A DNA stretch of 64,000 nt. It comes from Alentia gelatinosa. Its lineage: Eukaryota > Annelida > Polychaeta > Phyllodocida > Polynoidae. A program made the position numbers and the translations under genes. Below the pieces are notes generated by a model. It was not told the origin of the DNA and ran no database searches. It saw nothing but the letters and a program-made list of their open reading frames with translations. The stretch lies in the NCBI GenBank assembly GCA_950022655.1, contig OX465583.1:31275360-31339359 (forward strand), written 5' to 3'. Of this stretch, positions 11,205 through 20,656 are shown piece after piece (position 1 is the stretch's first letter; each line of letters starts with the position of its first letter).

Positions 11205-13245
11205 TTTCTTAGATAAGCGTCTAGACTGGGAATGTATTTTTATTTTCAAATATATCATACAGTATTATTAAGGAAAGATTGCATGATTATCAATAAATGT
11301 TTTTTCCAGCATACATAAAAAGACATTGGATACTCAAGGCTCGGTTTCAGTTCAAACTATAAAATGACTTATCTGAGACAGGAATTTCTATATGTTTCCT
11401 ACTAAATTGCAAAATTTCATAATTTTCTATTCAGTATCTCACACATTAGTGATATTTCCGCTGTCCATAAATTATATCACACTTTTTAAGGCATTTAAGG
11501 ACACCCCCACCCCCATGTCACACATTTCGAATCACCCAAAAAAAGTTATGTCACACATTTTGAAACACCTCTCCTCCCCTTCTCATGTAAGATAGTACAG
11601 CATAACAGTTATTACATCTTTGACAAAGCTACTGTAATACATCACTAATTTAGAGGGAGATATTCCATGAGGCAAATCTTCTGATTTACTAGATCACTGA
11701 AAACCTACTGAAACTTTACTGTAGTGACTGTCATTTTAGACCAACCAGTCATATGCAGCGCTGAGGTTTTGATTAACAAAAATCTACACTACTTCAGTCT
11801 CCTCTGGTGAGTTACTATTGAAATCAACATCTTCCTCATTGTGGTACTCCACATCTTCCACCTCCATGTAGGTGATAAAACTCCACAAAATGGGCACTGT
11901 ACACAAGTTGGTAAGTGATGGCATTTGGGATTTATCCTAGTGCATAATCATCGACCACAACAGACCATTTCCAGCTGATGGCTGCTCAGAATATACTTCC
12001 TTGGTTGGGGGAGCACAATTTCTATCTCAAAGAGAGGATGATCTCTTCCTAAGCTATAGCTGAATATATATTTCCAATAGACAAACTGGCGGGGCTCCTA
12101 TATGTTTCAAATAGTGTGAAGGTAGGAATCATTATCACTGAGGGAAGTGCCTTCTTTTTCATGGGAGGTGACCACTAAAGAGTTGAAAGTGCAGTCTGCC
12201 ACTGATTAAATGTAAATTGGTAAGGCAAAATGTTATCAGATGGTGCAAATTTCTTAATGTTGGAAAGAGAAATCATTGACCTGAAGTTGTTGTCCCCTAT
12301 TCTACCATGATTATTTGCCCAAGAGTGTCAAATCGTCAGTGGGTGGTGCTAGATATCATAATCAGCCAAAATCATCAAGTGAAAACTTGACAATAGGCAT
12401 ATTGCATCCCTGGCAGAAACCTGTCCTCATTAATCAGAAAAAGGGAACTCTTCCAAGTATAACAGCACTCTCTGCTGGTATACTTAACCTCTTGTAGCAT
12501 ATACATTTACAAACTTTCCTTGATTTGGACATTCTCCTATTTGGCTGCCCTTTTCCTTAGCGGTTTGACTATTTCAGTGGGTTTGTGTATGCGGCCTTTA
12601 GAGCATATCCACCGATAGCCACTTATAATGATACTTTTCCCAACACCTTTCCAGCATAGGCAAAGTTGCCTCTTAGGTCTCAGAATTAAGATATTTAAGT
12701 ACAAAAGAACTATGGGACAGAAAATATGAATTAACACATGTTCTGTCACACACTGCTGGACACCCCTTCCCCCAGGGCAAGGTGATTTTTAGGCTGTGTC
12801 ACACTTTTCAATATACCCCCTATCCCTCCAAAGTGTGATATCAGTTATTGACAGCCCCTTGCGATGCTCCCGATTTGTCCAAAACATTCAATCATGATTA
12901 GATATCGTAAACACCCTATAATACACATTTTTGATTGAGATAAAATCGTAGATGGGCGGTGTGTATCATAGGGTAATCTGAAACAGGTGATCAACTGCAC
13001 TGATTCTAGCTTACCTTCCAACGCTATTGTGGTAACTTTTTCGTTCGTGCTTCCCTTGCGGGAGACGTTAGAAACAAATTTTTTTGACTATTTTCAATAT
13101 GGTCGTGGAAGCGGTATAGGGGTAAGCCAGCAGCCTAGTCTCACCCTCTTACCTTCCAACGCTATTTTCATTTTTTATAGGTACGTGGATCGGAAGGCCT
13201 ATCATAGATGCTTTTTAGCTCAGTGGACGCCGGGCCCAAAACGAT
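11205..13245. repeat. Diverged interspersed repeat, copy 2, split by a DNA transposon
   Basis: The two halves (11205-11441 and 12854-13245) correspond to adjacent parts of the repeat copy at 5.2-5.7 kb, where CTCACAC runs straight into GATGCTCCCG. The right half also carries an internal second copy of TTACCTTCCAACGCTATT. The family is unidentified. Confidence 0.6.
11442..12853. mobile_element. Decayed DNA transposon with about 30-bp inverted ends
   Basis: The left end (about 11455-11485, CGCTGTCCATAAATTATATC) and the reverse complement of the right end (about 12822-12850, GGCTGTCAATAACTGATATC) match imperfectly and continue into CACACTTT. Further inside are TGTCACAC and GGACACCCC motifs at both ends. 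The element interrupts the repeat that is contiguous at 5.2-5.7 kb. Only short ORFs remain (for example 12537-12749, minus), so it is non-autonomous or dead. Superfamily is uncertain because no clear target duplication or transposase motif was read. Confidence 0.6.
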
Positions 13246-13373
13246 GAATATCATAACACATTGTGGTTTTGGAAAGAAATTTGATGTTGATCTATACATA
13301 TAAACATCTATATATCTGAAAGGGTGCTCTACTAATTCTAGTCATGTGATATAGCGCTATTGACAACATAATT

Positions 13374-13564
13374 GGTAGCCCATGGCCGTAGGGTCAGGGG
13401 CGGTCATTGCTCCACCTAGCGCACTCCCTCTGCACTCGCGCTCCCTGCGCGCCCCCTCGTGCGAATCACGTGAACCATTAGGTCACGTGGTGAAGCACGC
13501 TCTCACACTCTCTCTCACTCTCTTCTCGCGCTTCACTACGTTCAGACGCACACCAATTTTCTCC
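13374..13564 (+). repeat. Ngaro split repeat A1 (left end)
   Basis: This 191-bp segment starts GGTAGCCCATGG and ends CAATTTTCTCC. It is repeated without visible change at 18318-18508. It forms the left terminus and probably contains the element promoter. It holds two CACGTG-like boxes (ATCACGTGAACC, GGTCACGTGG). Confidence 0.9.
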
Positions 13565-13665
13565 GCTATTTTTGGCCTACATCGCTCGCGGCACCGGATA
13601 CTCCACGAGTATCGGCCCGAGGTCGTTAAGGTTTCAAAGTACGGTTAATTGTTTGCCAGAACAAC

Positions 13666-14832
13666 GTGAGGATGCCGAAGACACGAGCAGGCCCCAGCAC
13701 ATCGCACGCCGATGCGGAGGCCGAAGTAACGTCGGAATCCACCCAACGGCCGTCGGAGGAGCACGTGGACTCGGCCTCCGAGGTAGGCAGTGTTAAGACG
13801 GTTAGGCTCGTGGCCGTGGAGAAAGGCCTCGCCGACTTCAAAACGGACATGAAAGATCAGATCGGGGGAGTCCTGGCCGCCATCAACCGGCTGGCGGAAC
13901 AAAGGAACAACGACCGGGCCTCACGGCCACCTTCCGTCCAGTCGGCCGTGGACCGACGCACCAACGAGTGGGCCGAGGACCAGGCCGCACGGGTCCTGCC
14001 CCCGCCACGCCAGTTGAGGGAGCGGTATGCGGCCGACTCCTACATCCAACGCGAGCTGGACCGTGAGGCCATCAGACACGACAGGACTACGGGTAAGCTC
14101 CACTCGGACTTAAATATCTCTCGCTTGACCTCGAAGCCATTTATGTTTGTGGACCGCGAGGGCGTATTTACACTGTCTCAGAAGCTGGAGGTGCGGGGGT
14201 CCCTAGGGCCGATGGAATACGTTAGCGCGTTCCTCGGTCTGCTGGGGGACGACCGAGCCGTGGAGCCCGCGGACCGGGACCATATGTTTAAACATCTCCA
14301 CCAGGTGTCCATCGACGCCCAATCCCGACCGTGGGCCGGGGTGAGGCGATGGAGCCAATTTGTGTTCGACCAAATCGAGGCCGGCAGGCTTAGCTGGTCC
14401 GACTACGGTCTGATACAGGAGGAGCGGGTCCGGCTCGCCATGACGACCTCGACCCGGTCGGCCGGCCCGGAGAACACAGGGAAGGACAAAGCCAGGGAGC
14501 TGCCGTGCCGGCAGTTTAATTCGGAGAGAGGGTGCAGGCATCGGAGCGGGCACGAGGACGGGCCCGTGAAATGGGTTCACATTTGCTCGTTCTGCGATTC
14601 GGTGGGGAAACAGTGCGGGCACTCGCTCCATGCCTGCAACCGCAAACTGGGGTACACCATGGGTTACGAGTCCCAGCCGGTAGCCCCTCAACCAACACGC
14701 CGCGGGCAGCAGGGCGGATACACCCCGCAGGCCGGATACACGATGAGGGCGGCCGACCCCGGACCGGATGCCCTCTACCAACATGGACTTCCGCAGCCGG
14801 CAAAAAACGGGCACGGTGCGCCCCGCGAGTAA
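13666..14832 (+). CDS. Ngaro ORF1, gag-like protein with Cys/His finger
   Basis: The protein has 388 residues if started at the first Met; a start two codons later at MPKTRAGP is equally possible. The N-terminus is acidic and Ser/Glu-rich (about 1-60), followed by a helical segment and a conserved-looking core (about 150-260). A Cys/His-rich region covers residues 281-324: C281, C290, H292, H296, then C307-x2-C310, C317, H319, H322 and C324. This resembles the zinc-finger region of DIRS/Ngaro ORF1 proteins, which are inferred to bind the element RNA. A Gly/Gln/Pro-rich tail follows. ORF2 overlaps its last 301 nt in another frame. Confidence 0.8.
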   Translation: MRMPKTRAGPSTSHADAEAEVTSESTQRPSEEHVDSASEVGSVKTVRLVAVEKGLADFKTDMKDQIGGVLAAINRLAEQRNNDRASRPPSVQSAVDRRTNEWAEDQAARVLPPPRQLRERYAADSYIQRELDREAIRHDRTTGKLHSDLNISRLTSKPFMFVDREGVFTLSQKLEVRGSLGPMEYVSAFLGLLGDDRAVEPADRDHMFKHLHQVSIDAQSRPWAGVRRWSQFVFDQIEAGRLSWSDYGLIQEERVRLAMTTSTRSAGPENTGKDKARELPCRQFNSERGCRHRSGHEDGPVKWVHICSFCDSVGKQCGHSLHACNRKLGYTMGYESQPVAPQPTRRGQQGGYTPQAGYTMRAADPGPDALYQHGLPQPAKNGHGAPRE

Positions 14833-17669
14833 CCGGAGCGCACCCGATCACAGGATGCTCACGTGCACCCCCCACCCGGGCTCCCGGGGTCAGAGGGTAC
14901 GCGGCACGTGAGATCACAGAGACGTCCAGTGCTGAAACAACACGGGACAGGAAATCGCCAACGGCCACGTGGGCACAGGTGGTCAGCGGCCGCCTCCCGG
15001 TCGGCACCCTCCCACGTGAGGCCACCCCGACACGTGACGTCACACACGGGGTAAGGATTCCCCCACGTGACGGGGAGGCAATACACAACAAGAATAACAA
15101 CACGACTCCGCAGGTCCACGTGGCCGTGCCGGTGGGCGTCCCCCACCCGGGTGCGACCGACCACGGGGCCGAGGACGGACCCCCTCCGTGCGCGCCCCCG
15201 GACTTCGCTAAGCTCGAGGAAGTGTGTCGGACCGGGATCATTGCCGCCGGGACTCGTACGGACCCGGAGGCGTTCAGGGCACATCGGCGCGCGGAATGGC
15301 CGCGGATGCAGGACGGCGCCCCGCCGGCGCACGGCCACATCTACGAGGCGGTGCGGGCCTCGGGCCTGCCCAACGCGATGTGTACCAAGATTACTCTCCC
15401 CACGGACCTACGGTTGCGGGCGTGGGAGAAATACCTCACGGGCATGCGGGGGAAGCAGGAGCTGCTGGGCTTCATACGATACGGCTTCCCCCTAGGATAC
15501 CTCGGTCCCGCGACGGATACCAGAGGGGTGCCTAACCACCCCAGCGCCACCGGGTACCCGACCGAGGTAGGGCAGTTTGTGAAAAAGGAACTGTCGTTCT
15601 CCAATCTGCTCGGCCCGTTCTCCGACGCCCCGTTCAGCCCGTGGTGCCACGTGTCTCCCCTGATGTCGCGGGAGAAGCGGGACTCCGAGGCCCGGAGAGT
15701 AATAACGGACATGACGTTCCCGCGGCAACAGAGCGTCAATGCCTTCGTGATGAAGAACTCGGTCTACGGGGAGGAAAGGGAGCACAGCCTCCCTACCATC
15801 GACGGGTTCGTGTCCCGCCTCCTGAGATCGGGCCCCGGGGCCTACATGGCCTCGATCGACATCGCGAGGGCATACAAGAACTTTCGATGCGACCCCCTGG
15901 ACTGGCCCCTCCTATGCTTCATGTGGGACGGCGGGTACTATTGTGATACGGCCATGCCGTTCGGTGCCCGCGCGTCCTCGTACCACATGCAGTGCGTAGC
16001 GGATACCATAGTGGAGATTCTGGCCGGCAAGGGGGTCGAGGGAGCGATGTATCTCGACGATCTGATCATCATATCGCCGTCGAAGGAGAAAGCCGCGGCG
16101 GACTTCGCGACCGCCCGGGAGCTCTTCCGCGAGCTGGGTCTCCCCGAGGCCCGGGACAAAGCCCAGGAACCGTCGCAGGTGGTCCGGTGGCTAGGGATCG
16201 ACATCGATGCCGCGAAGATGACGCTATCGATCCCGGCAGACAAACTGCAGGATGTGCGGCAACACGTGGCGGCCGTCTCCCGGAAGCGGTCCCTCACGAA
16301 GCGGCAGCTCCAGTCGATACTGGGAAAAATACTACACGTCGCAAAGTGCATCCGGCCGGCAAGGGCATTCGTCAGCAAGCTCCTCGAGGCCCTGCGAGGC
16401 ATGTCCGGATTCTACATCAACATCTCGTCGGACATGCGGCAGGACCTCGACTGGTTCTCGAGATTCGCTGACGGGTGGAACGGACGTGCCTTGATCCCCA
16501 GGGGCCCCCCGACGAAGTGTATCACTGTAGACGCCTGCCTCACCGGCGTGGGTGGGACGGACGGCCGCCTAGCGTACTCCGGTCAGGTCTGCCCGGTCGG
16601 GGACCCGGTGGAGTGTATCTCGGAGCTCGAGGCCCTAAATACCATATACGCCCTCAACACGTTCCTCACTGACCGGGACCGAGGCACGAGGGTGGAGGTG
16701 TTCTGCGACAATATGGGGACTGTCCAGGCCCTCACGTCGGGGCGGGCACGCAACCGGGTCCTCGCCGAGTGCGCGCGCCAGGCCTGGATGGTACAGGCGA
16801 AATTACAGGTGGACCTCCTGTACACACACATCCCGGGGGTGCTCAACTCGGTCGCGGACGCCCTCAGCCGGTCGCACCTCACCTCCAGAGACAATGCTAG
16901 AGCTGAACGTTACATGTCATTTCATAATCTAATGCCTGTTGTGCCTTGTAACCACGCCTCATTTGTGCCTGTCCTCCGGCTCTCCTGCAGATCCGGCGCT
17001 ACGTTGTCTCCAGCAGAGGGCATCTGCGCGGCAAGCCGCGGCGCGTGCCCCCGGCACGGTCGCGAACCAGCGAAGCGCCGTATCAACCTACATCGCATTC
17101 TGCCGGAGGACGGGCACGGACCCGCAGCAGCCGTCGGTCAGCCTCGTCACGTCGTATCTGGAGTACGTCCGGGACCACGCCCCCTCGCCCGCGACCGTGG
17201 CCAACCACTTGTCGCACCTACGGTCGCACCTGCGCCTGTCCGGGGGCAACGTCGCGGCGACCGAGGACGCGAGAGTAAAGAGGGCCATCGACGCAATGAA
17301 GAGGGACAAGTCCTACACGCCGAACATCAAGCCGCCCATCCCGATGCAGGCCCTCAGGAGCGTCCTCGGTGGACTAACGGCCACGCCCCTCGACCGGTCC
17401 ACCAGAGCGGCCTGCCTGCTGATGTTCTTCGCGGCCCTGCGGCAGAGCGAGGTCGCCCCACCATCCGTCCGAGGATTCGATCCGGACAGGCACCTAACTC
17501 GCGGGGACGTGAAAGTCACGTCAACTCACGTCACCGTCAGGGTAAAAGCGGCGAAAAACCTCCAGTGTGTTGGAGAGGAGAAGCACGTGGCTCTCCAGCC
17601 CTCTCCCGACCGGAGGTCGTGCCCTATGCAAGCCGTGCGAGAGATGATCGCGGCCGTTCCCACGTCTAG
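14532..17669 (+). CDS. Ngaro ORF2, reverse transcriptase-RNase H
   Basis: The frame is open for 1045 codons, but the true product is shorter. The first 200 or so codons overlap ORF1 or are low-complexity Pro/Arg/Thr-rich sequence, and everything after about residue 785 lies antiphase to the recombinase ORF. Reverse transcriptase spans about residues 350-620. Motif A has Asp443 (SIDIARAY), the fingers/palm have MPFGARASSYH, and motif C is YLDD at 507-510. RNase H follows at about 660-785: Asp667 (TVDACLTG), the Glu of SELEAL, Asp726 (FCDNMG) and Asp776 in the HIPG...DALSRSH end. All catalytic residues are present. It makes the cDNA copy of the element. The true initiation site is unclear; readthrough, reinitiation or splicing are possible. 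Confidence 0.9.
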   Translation: MQASERARGRAREMGSHLLVLRFGGETVRALAPCLQPQTGVHHGLRVPAGSPSTNTPRAAGRIHPAGRIHDEGGRPRTGCPLPTWTSAAGKKRARCAPRVTGAHPITGCSRAPPTRAPGVRGYAAREITETSSAETTRDRKSPTATWAQVVSGRLPVGTLPREATPTRDVTHGVRIPPRDGEAIHNKNNNTTPQVHVAVPVGVPHPGATDHGAEDGPPPCAPPDFAKLEEVCRTGIIAAGTRTDPEAFRAHRRAEWPRMQDGAPPAHGHIYEAVRASGLPNAMCTKITLPTDLRLRAWEKYLTGMRGKQELLGFIRYGFPLGYLGPATDTRGVPNHPSATGYPTEVGQFVKKELSFSNLLGPFSDAPFSPWCHVSPLMSREKRDSEARRVITDMTFPRQQSVNAFVMKNSVYGEEREHSLPTIDGFVSRLLRSGPGAYMASIDIARAYKNFRCDPLDWPLLCFMWDGGYYCDTAMPFGARASSYHMQCVADTIVEILAGKGVEGAMYLDDLIIISPSKEKAAADFATARELFRELGLPEARDKAQEPSQVVRWLGIDIDAAKMTLSIPADKLQDVRQHVAAVSRKRSLTKRQLQSILGKILHVAKCIRPARAFVSKLLEALRGMSGFYINISSDMRQDLDWFSRFADGWNGRALIPRGPPTKCITVDACLTGVGGTDGRLAYSGQVCPVGDPVECISELEALNTIYALNTFLTDRDRGTRVEVFCDNMGTVQALTSGRARNRVLAECARQAWMVQAKLQVDLLYTHIPGVLNSVADALSRSHLTSRDNARAERYMSFHNLMPVVPCNHASFVPVLRLSCRSGATLSPAEGICAASRGACPRHGREPAKRRINLHRILPEDGHGPAAAVGQPRHVVSGVRPGPRPLARDRGQPLVAPTVAPAPVRGQRRGDRGRESKEGHRRNEEGQVLHAEHQAAHPDAGPQERPRWTNGHAPRPVHQSGLPADVLRGPAAERGRPTIRPRIRSGQAPNSRGRESHVNSRHRQGKSGEKPPVCWRGEARGSPALSRPEVVPYASRARDDRGRSHV

Positions 17670-17952
17670 CGACCGAGACCCGTTCCTGATGAACGCTGAT
17701 CGGTCACCGATAACGACCAGGTCGCTGACGAGGGAATGGGACAGACTTACGGCTCTGGCGGGGATCCCGGCGAAAACCTACACGTTGCACAGCCTGAGAA
17801 AGGCCGCGGCCACTCAGGCCTTCCAGGCCGGGGTCCCCGAACTCTCCATCCAGAGATACGGGGGGTGGCGCTCGAACGCTCATAGGAGCTACATCCGAGT
17901 GTCGAGTGCCACGCAGGTTAACGACTCTCTGATAAAGTCAATTAACAAGTGA
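16939..17952 (+). CDS. Ngaro ORF3, tyrosine recombinase
   Basis: The frame has 337 codons, in a different frame from ORF2. The N-terminal half resembles a SAM-like core-binding domain (TVANQRSAVSTYIAFC, TVANHLSHLRSHL). The catalytic domain has R168 in FFAALRQSEV, H284-x2-R287 in LHSLRK, a GGWRS motif, and Y318 in AHRSYIRV, that is the R..H-x-x-R..W..Y signature of phage-integrase-type recombinases. This enzyme integrates the circular cDNA in Ngaro/DIRS elements. The first 17 codons lie in a locally AT-richer stretch that ends at a candidate splice acceptor (16990), so the real N-terminus may be spliced from ORF2. Confidence 0.9.
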   Translation: MCLVTTPHLCLSSGSPADPALRCLQQRASARQAAARAPGTVANQRSAVSTYIAFCRRTGTDPQQPSVSLVTSYLEYVRDHAPSPATVANHLSHLRSHLRLSGGNVAATEDARVKRAIDAMKRDKSYTPNIKPPIPMQALRSVLGGLTATPLDRSTRAACLLMFFAALRQSEVAPPSVRGFDPDRHLTRGDVKVTSTHVTVRVKAAKNLQCVGEEKHVALQPSPDRRSCPMQAVREMIAAVPTSSDRDPFLMNADRSPITTRSLTREWDRLTALAGIPAKTYTLHSLRKAAATQAFQAGVPELSIQRYGGWRSNAHRSYIRVSSATQVNDSLIKSINK

Positions 17953-17998
17953 CTCCAACCTTTTCCCACCCTCCACGCCACTTTTTTCATGGGTTTTT

Positions 17999-18317
17999 GG
18001 CGTTTTTATACACACTGTATATTCATATATACCATTATACTTTATACATGTATATCCATATGTATTATACTATTACATATCAACATACGTAATACATTAT
18101 ACCTTATCACGTATAACATATAACATATTACCATATATGTACCATATCTACCAATATGTTATCATATAACATAACATATCTTCCATATGTATCTTGTTAT
18201 CTTTAAGATATTACTATCACGTATTAATATCTTCTCTCTTCGCTCATAAAATTAAAATAAATTTTATTTGCCCAACCTCTGCTTTATACTTTTGTGTTGC
18301 GGGATAAAGGGGTAATG
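17999..18317 (+). repeat. Ngaro split repeat B1
   Basis: An AT-rich segment (TATACACACTGTATATTCAT and so on) ends GGGATAAAGGGGTAATGG directly against A2. The B1/A2 junction mimics the circle junction expected in replication of split-repeat elements. It contains AATAAA near its 3' part and may provide the poly(A) site. Confidence 0.9.
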
Positions 18318-18508
18318 GGTAGCCCATGGCCGTAGGGTCAGGGGCGGTCATTGCTCCACCTAGCGCACTCCCTCTGCACTCGCGCTCCCTGCGCGCCCCC
18401 TCGTGCGAATCACGTGAACCATTAGGTCACGTGGTGAAGCACGCTCTCACACTCTCTCTCACTCTCTTCTCGCGCTTCACTACGTTCAGACGCACACCAA
18501 TTTTCTCC
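18318..18508 (+). repeat. Ngaro split repeat A2
   Basis: Second copy of the 191-bp A repeat with no difference visible from A1. A 35-bp CT-rich spacer (18509-18543) separates it from B2. Confidence 0.9.
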
Positions 18509-18606
18509 CACCCACCCTCTCCTCTATCTTCCTACTCTCGTAGGGCGTTTTTATACACACTGTATATTCATATATACCATTATACTTTATACATGTATAT
18601 CCATAT

Positions 18607-18948
18607 TGTAACGATCGTGTGTACAGAATGACAAGGACCAGTAAATTCCACTGTGATAGCGTTGATGAACCTTTATTATAACTTTGGAGCTACAGCCAAG
18701 GCCGCTCGAAGCCTTTAATCCTTTGATATGTATCGCTCAGAGTCTAGGAGAAGACTGCCGAAGCCGCAGACGGCTTCTGTTTATATACGGAATCGGGTGA
18801 CGTCATCTCTCGCAACCTCTCGTCCCCCGGGAGAGACCTCCATACGGAGACTCCCCCGGAGCTCCCCCGGAGCTCTCCCGGAGACTCCCCCGGAGCTCCC
18901 CCGGAACTCACTCAAACCCGCAAGAGACGACGCCCCCCGACCGCTACA
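18607..18948 (-). repeat. 3' LTR (minus-strand sense)
   Basis: This LTR is 342 bp, TG...CA ended, with no difference seen from 21573-21914. In the minus sense it carries a CRE-type palindrome TGACGTCA (18798-18805), TATATAA (18781-18787) and AATAAA (18672-18677) in the order expected for U3-R-U5. U3 also has short CTCCGGGGGAG repeats. Confidence 0.9.
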
Positions 18949-18961
18949 CTCTTCCCTCCTT
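18949..18961 (-). other. Polypurine tract of the LTR element
   Basis: On the minus strand AAGGAGGGAAGAG directly precedes the 3' LTR. This is the normal position of the plus-strand priming site and fixes the element orientation. Confidence 0.85.
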
Positions 18962-19228
18962 AAATTCAGCCGCAGCTTCTATTACTGGCACACGGCGCCC
19001 CAGAGGAGGGCCAAGTTTACGAAGAGGGAATAAACACTACTGAAAAGGACAAGTTGTTCTTGAATTACTGAAATCTCTTAAACAAGAAACGCTTTAACGG
19101 TTACTAAAACTTCTGAGGGGGCCCCTGGTCAGCCACGCCCTTCTCCCAATCTTCCTGGACGCCGAACATCGTTGACGAACAAGGTTCTTCCCCACCGTCG
19201 ATGAACAAGGCCACCTGTGACGCACGGG

Positions 19229-20090
19229 TCCGGCACCTGGTGCTCGCCTGCTCCGGCACCTGGTGCTCGCCTGCTCCGGCACCTGGTGCTCGCCTGCTCC
19301 GGCACCTGGTGCTCGCCTGCTCCGGCACCTGGTGCTCGCCTGCTCCGGCACCTGGTGCTCGCCTGCTCCGGCACCTGGTGCTCGCCTGCTCCGGCACCTG
19401 GTGCTCGCCTGCTCCGGCACCTGGTGCTCGCCTGCTCCGGCACCTGGTGCTCGCCTGCTCCGGCACCTGGTGCTCGCCTGCTCCGGCACCTGGTGCTCGC
19501 CTGCTCCGGCACCTGGTGCTCGCCTGCTCCGGCACCTGGTGCTCGCCTGCTCCGGCACCTGGTGCTCGCCTGCTCCGGCACCTGGTGCTCGCCTGCTCCG
19601 GCACCTGGTGCTCGCCTGCTCCGGCACCTGGTGCTCGCCTGCTCCGGCACCTGGTGCTCGCCTGCTCCGGCACCTGGTGCTCGCCTGCTCCGGCACCTGG
19701 TGCTCGCCTGCTCCGGCACCTGGTGCTCGCCTGCTCCGGCACCTGGTGCTCGCCTGCTCCGGCACCTGGTGCTCGCCTGCTCCGGCACCTGGTGCTCGCC
19801 TGCTCCGGCACCTGGTGCTCGCCTGCTCCGGCACCTGGTGCTCGCCTGCTCCGGCACCTGGTGCTCGCCTGCTCCGGCACCTGGTGCTCGCCTGCTCCGG
19901 CACCTGGTGCTCGCCTGCTCCGGCACCTGGTGCTCGCCTGCTCCGGCACCTGGTGCTCGCCTGCTCCGGCACCTGGTGCTCGCCTGCTCCGGCACCTGGT
20001 GCTCGCCTGCTCCGGCACCTGGTGCTCGCCTGCTCCGGCACCTGGTGCTCGCCTGCTCCGGCACCTGGTGCTCGCCTGCTCCGGCACCTG
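19229..20090. repeat. Homogeneous 23-bp tandem array (about 37 copies)
   Basis: The unit TCCGGCACCTGGTGCTCGCC plus TGC repeats without visible variation. The unit contains an interrupted palindrome GCACC-T-GGTGC. Because 23 is not a multiple of three and the unit lacks stops, every frame stays open and gives the same 23-residue peptide cycle. The resulting ORFs of 364-778 codons on both strands are therefore artefacts of the repeat. Confidence 0.97.
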
Positions 20091-20172
20091 CGGTCGTTCC
20101 CCGCACCTGCGGTCGTTCCCCGCACCGGTGGTCGGTCCAACCAGTCTCCTGCATGCCAGTGCATTGCACATC

Positions 20173-20352
20173 TGTGCCATGCGCCTCTGTGCCCTGCGCC
20201 TTTGTGCCCTGCGCCTTTGTGCCCTGTGCCTTTGTGCCCTGCGCCTTTGTGCCCTGTGCCTTTGTGCCCTGCGCCTTTGTGCCCTGTGCCTTTGTGCCCT
20301 GTGCCTTTGTGCCCTGCGCCTTTGTGCCCTGTGCCTTTGTGCCCTGCGCCTT
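20173..20352. repeat. 15-bp tandem array (about 12 copies)
   Basis: Units alternate between GTGCCCTGCGCCTTT and GTGCCCTGTGCCTTT. The single-base variants are interspersed, unlike the homogeneous 23-bp array beside it. Confidence 0.93.
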
Positions 20353-20460
20353 TGTGACCTGCACTCCCTGCGCCCTGCACTCCCTGCACCCTGCACTCCC
20401 TGCGCCCTGCACTCCCTGCACCCTGCACTCCCTGCACCCTGCACTCCCTGCGCCCTGCAC
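20353..20460. repeat. 16-bp tandem array
   Basis: Units of GCACTCCCTGCRCCCT repeat about seven times with an A/G variant position. Confidence 0.9.
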
Positions 20461-20656
20461 GCCAGTGTCCTGCACTCCAGTGTCCTGCACTCCAGTGTCC
20501 TGCACTCCAGTGTCCTGCACTCCAGTGCCCTGCACTCCAGTGCCCTGCACTCCAGTGTCTGCACTCCAGTGTCCTGCACTCCAGTGTCCTGCACTCCAGT
20601 GTCCTGCACTCCAGTGCCCTGCACTCCAGTGCCCTGCACTCCAGTGTCTGCACTCC
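20461..20656. repeat. 15-bp tandem array (about 13 copies)
   Basis: Units CCAGTGTCCTGCACT with T/C variants (GTGTCC, GTGCCC) and two 14-bp slips form a higher-order pattern in which a block of six units appears twice. Confidence 0.92.

Noticed and set aside
14516..15340. Antisense ORFs of 203 and 274 codons across Ngaro ORF1/ORF2
   Set aside because: Shadow frames caused by high GC. The plus-strand frames hold the finger, RT and RNase H motifs.
19229..20090. CRISPR-like array
   Set aside because: Repeats are contiguous with no spacers, in an animal genome; it is a minisatellite.
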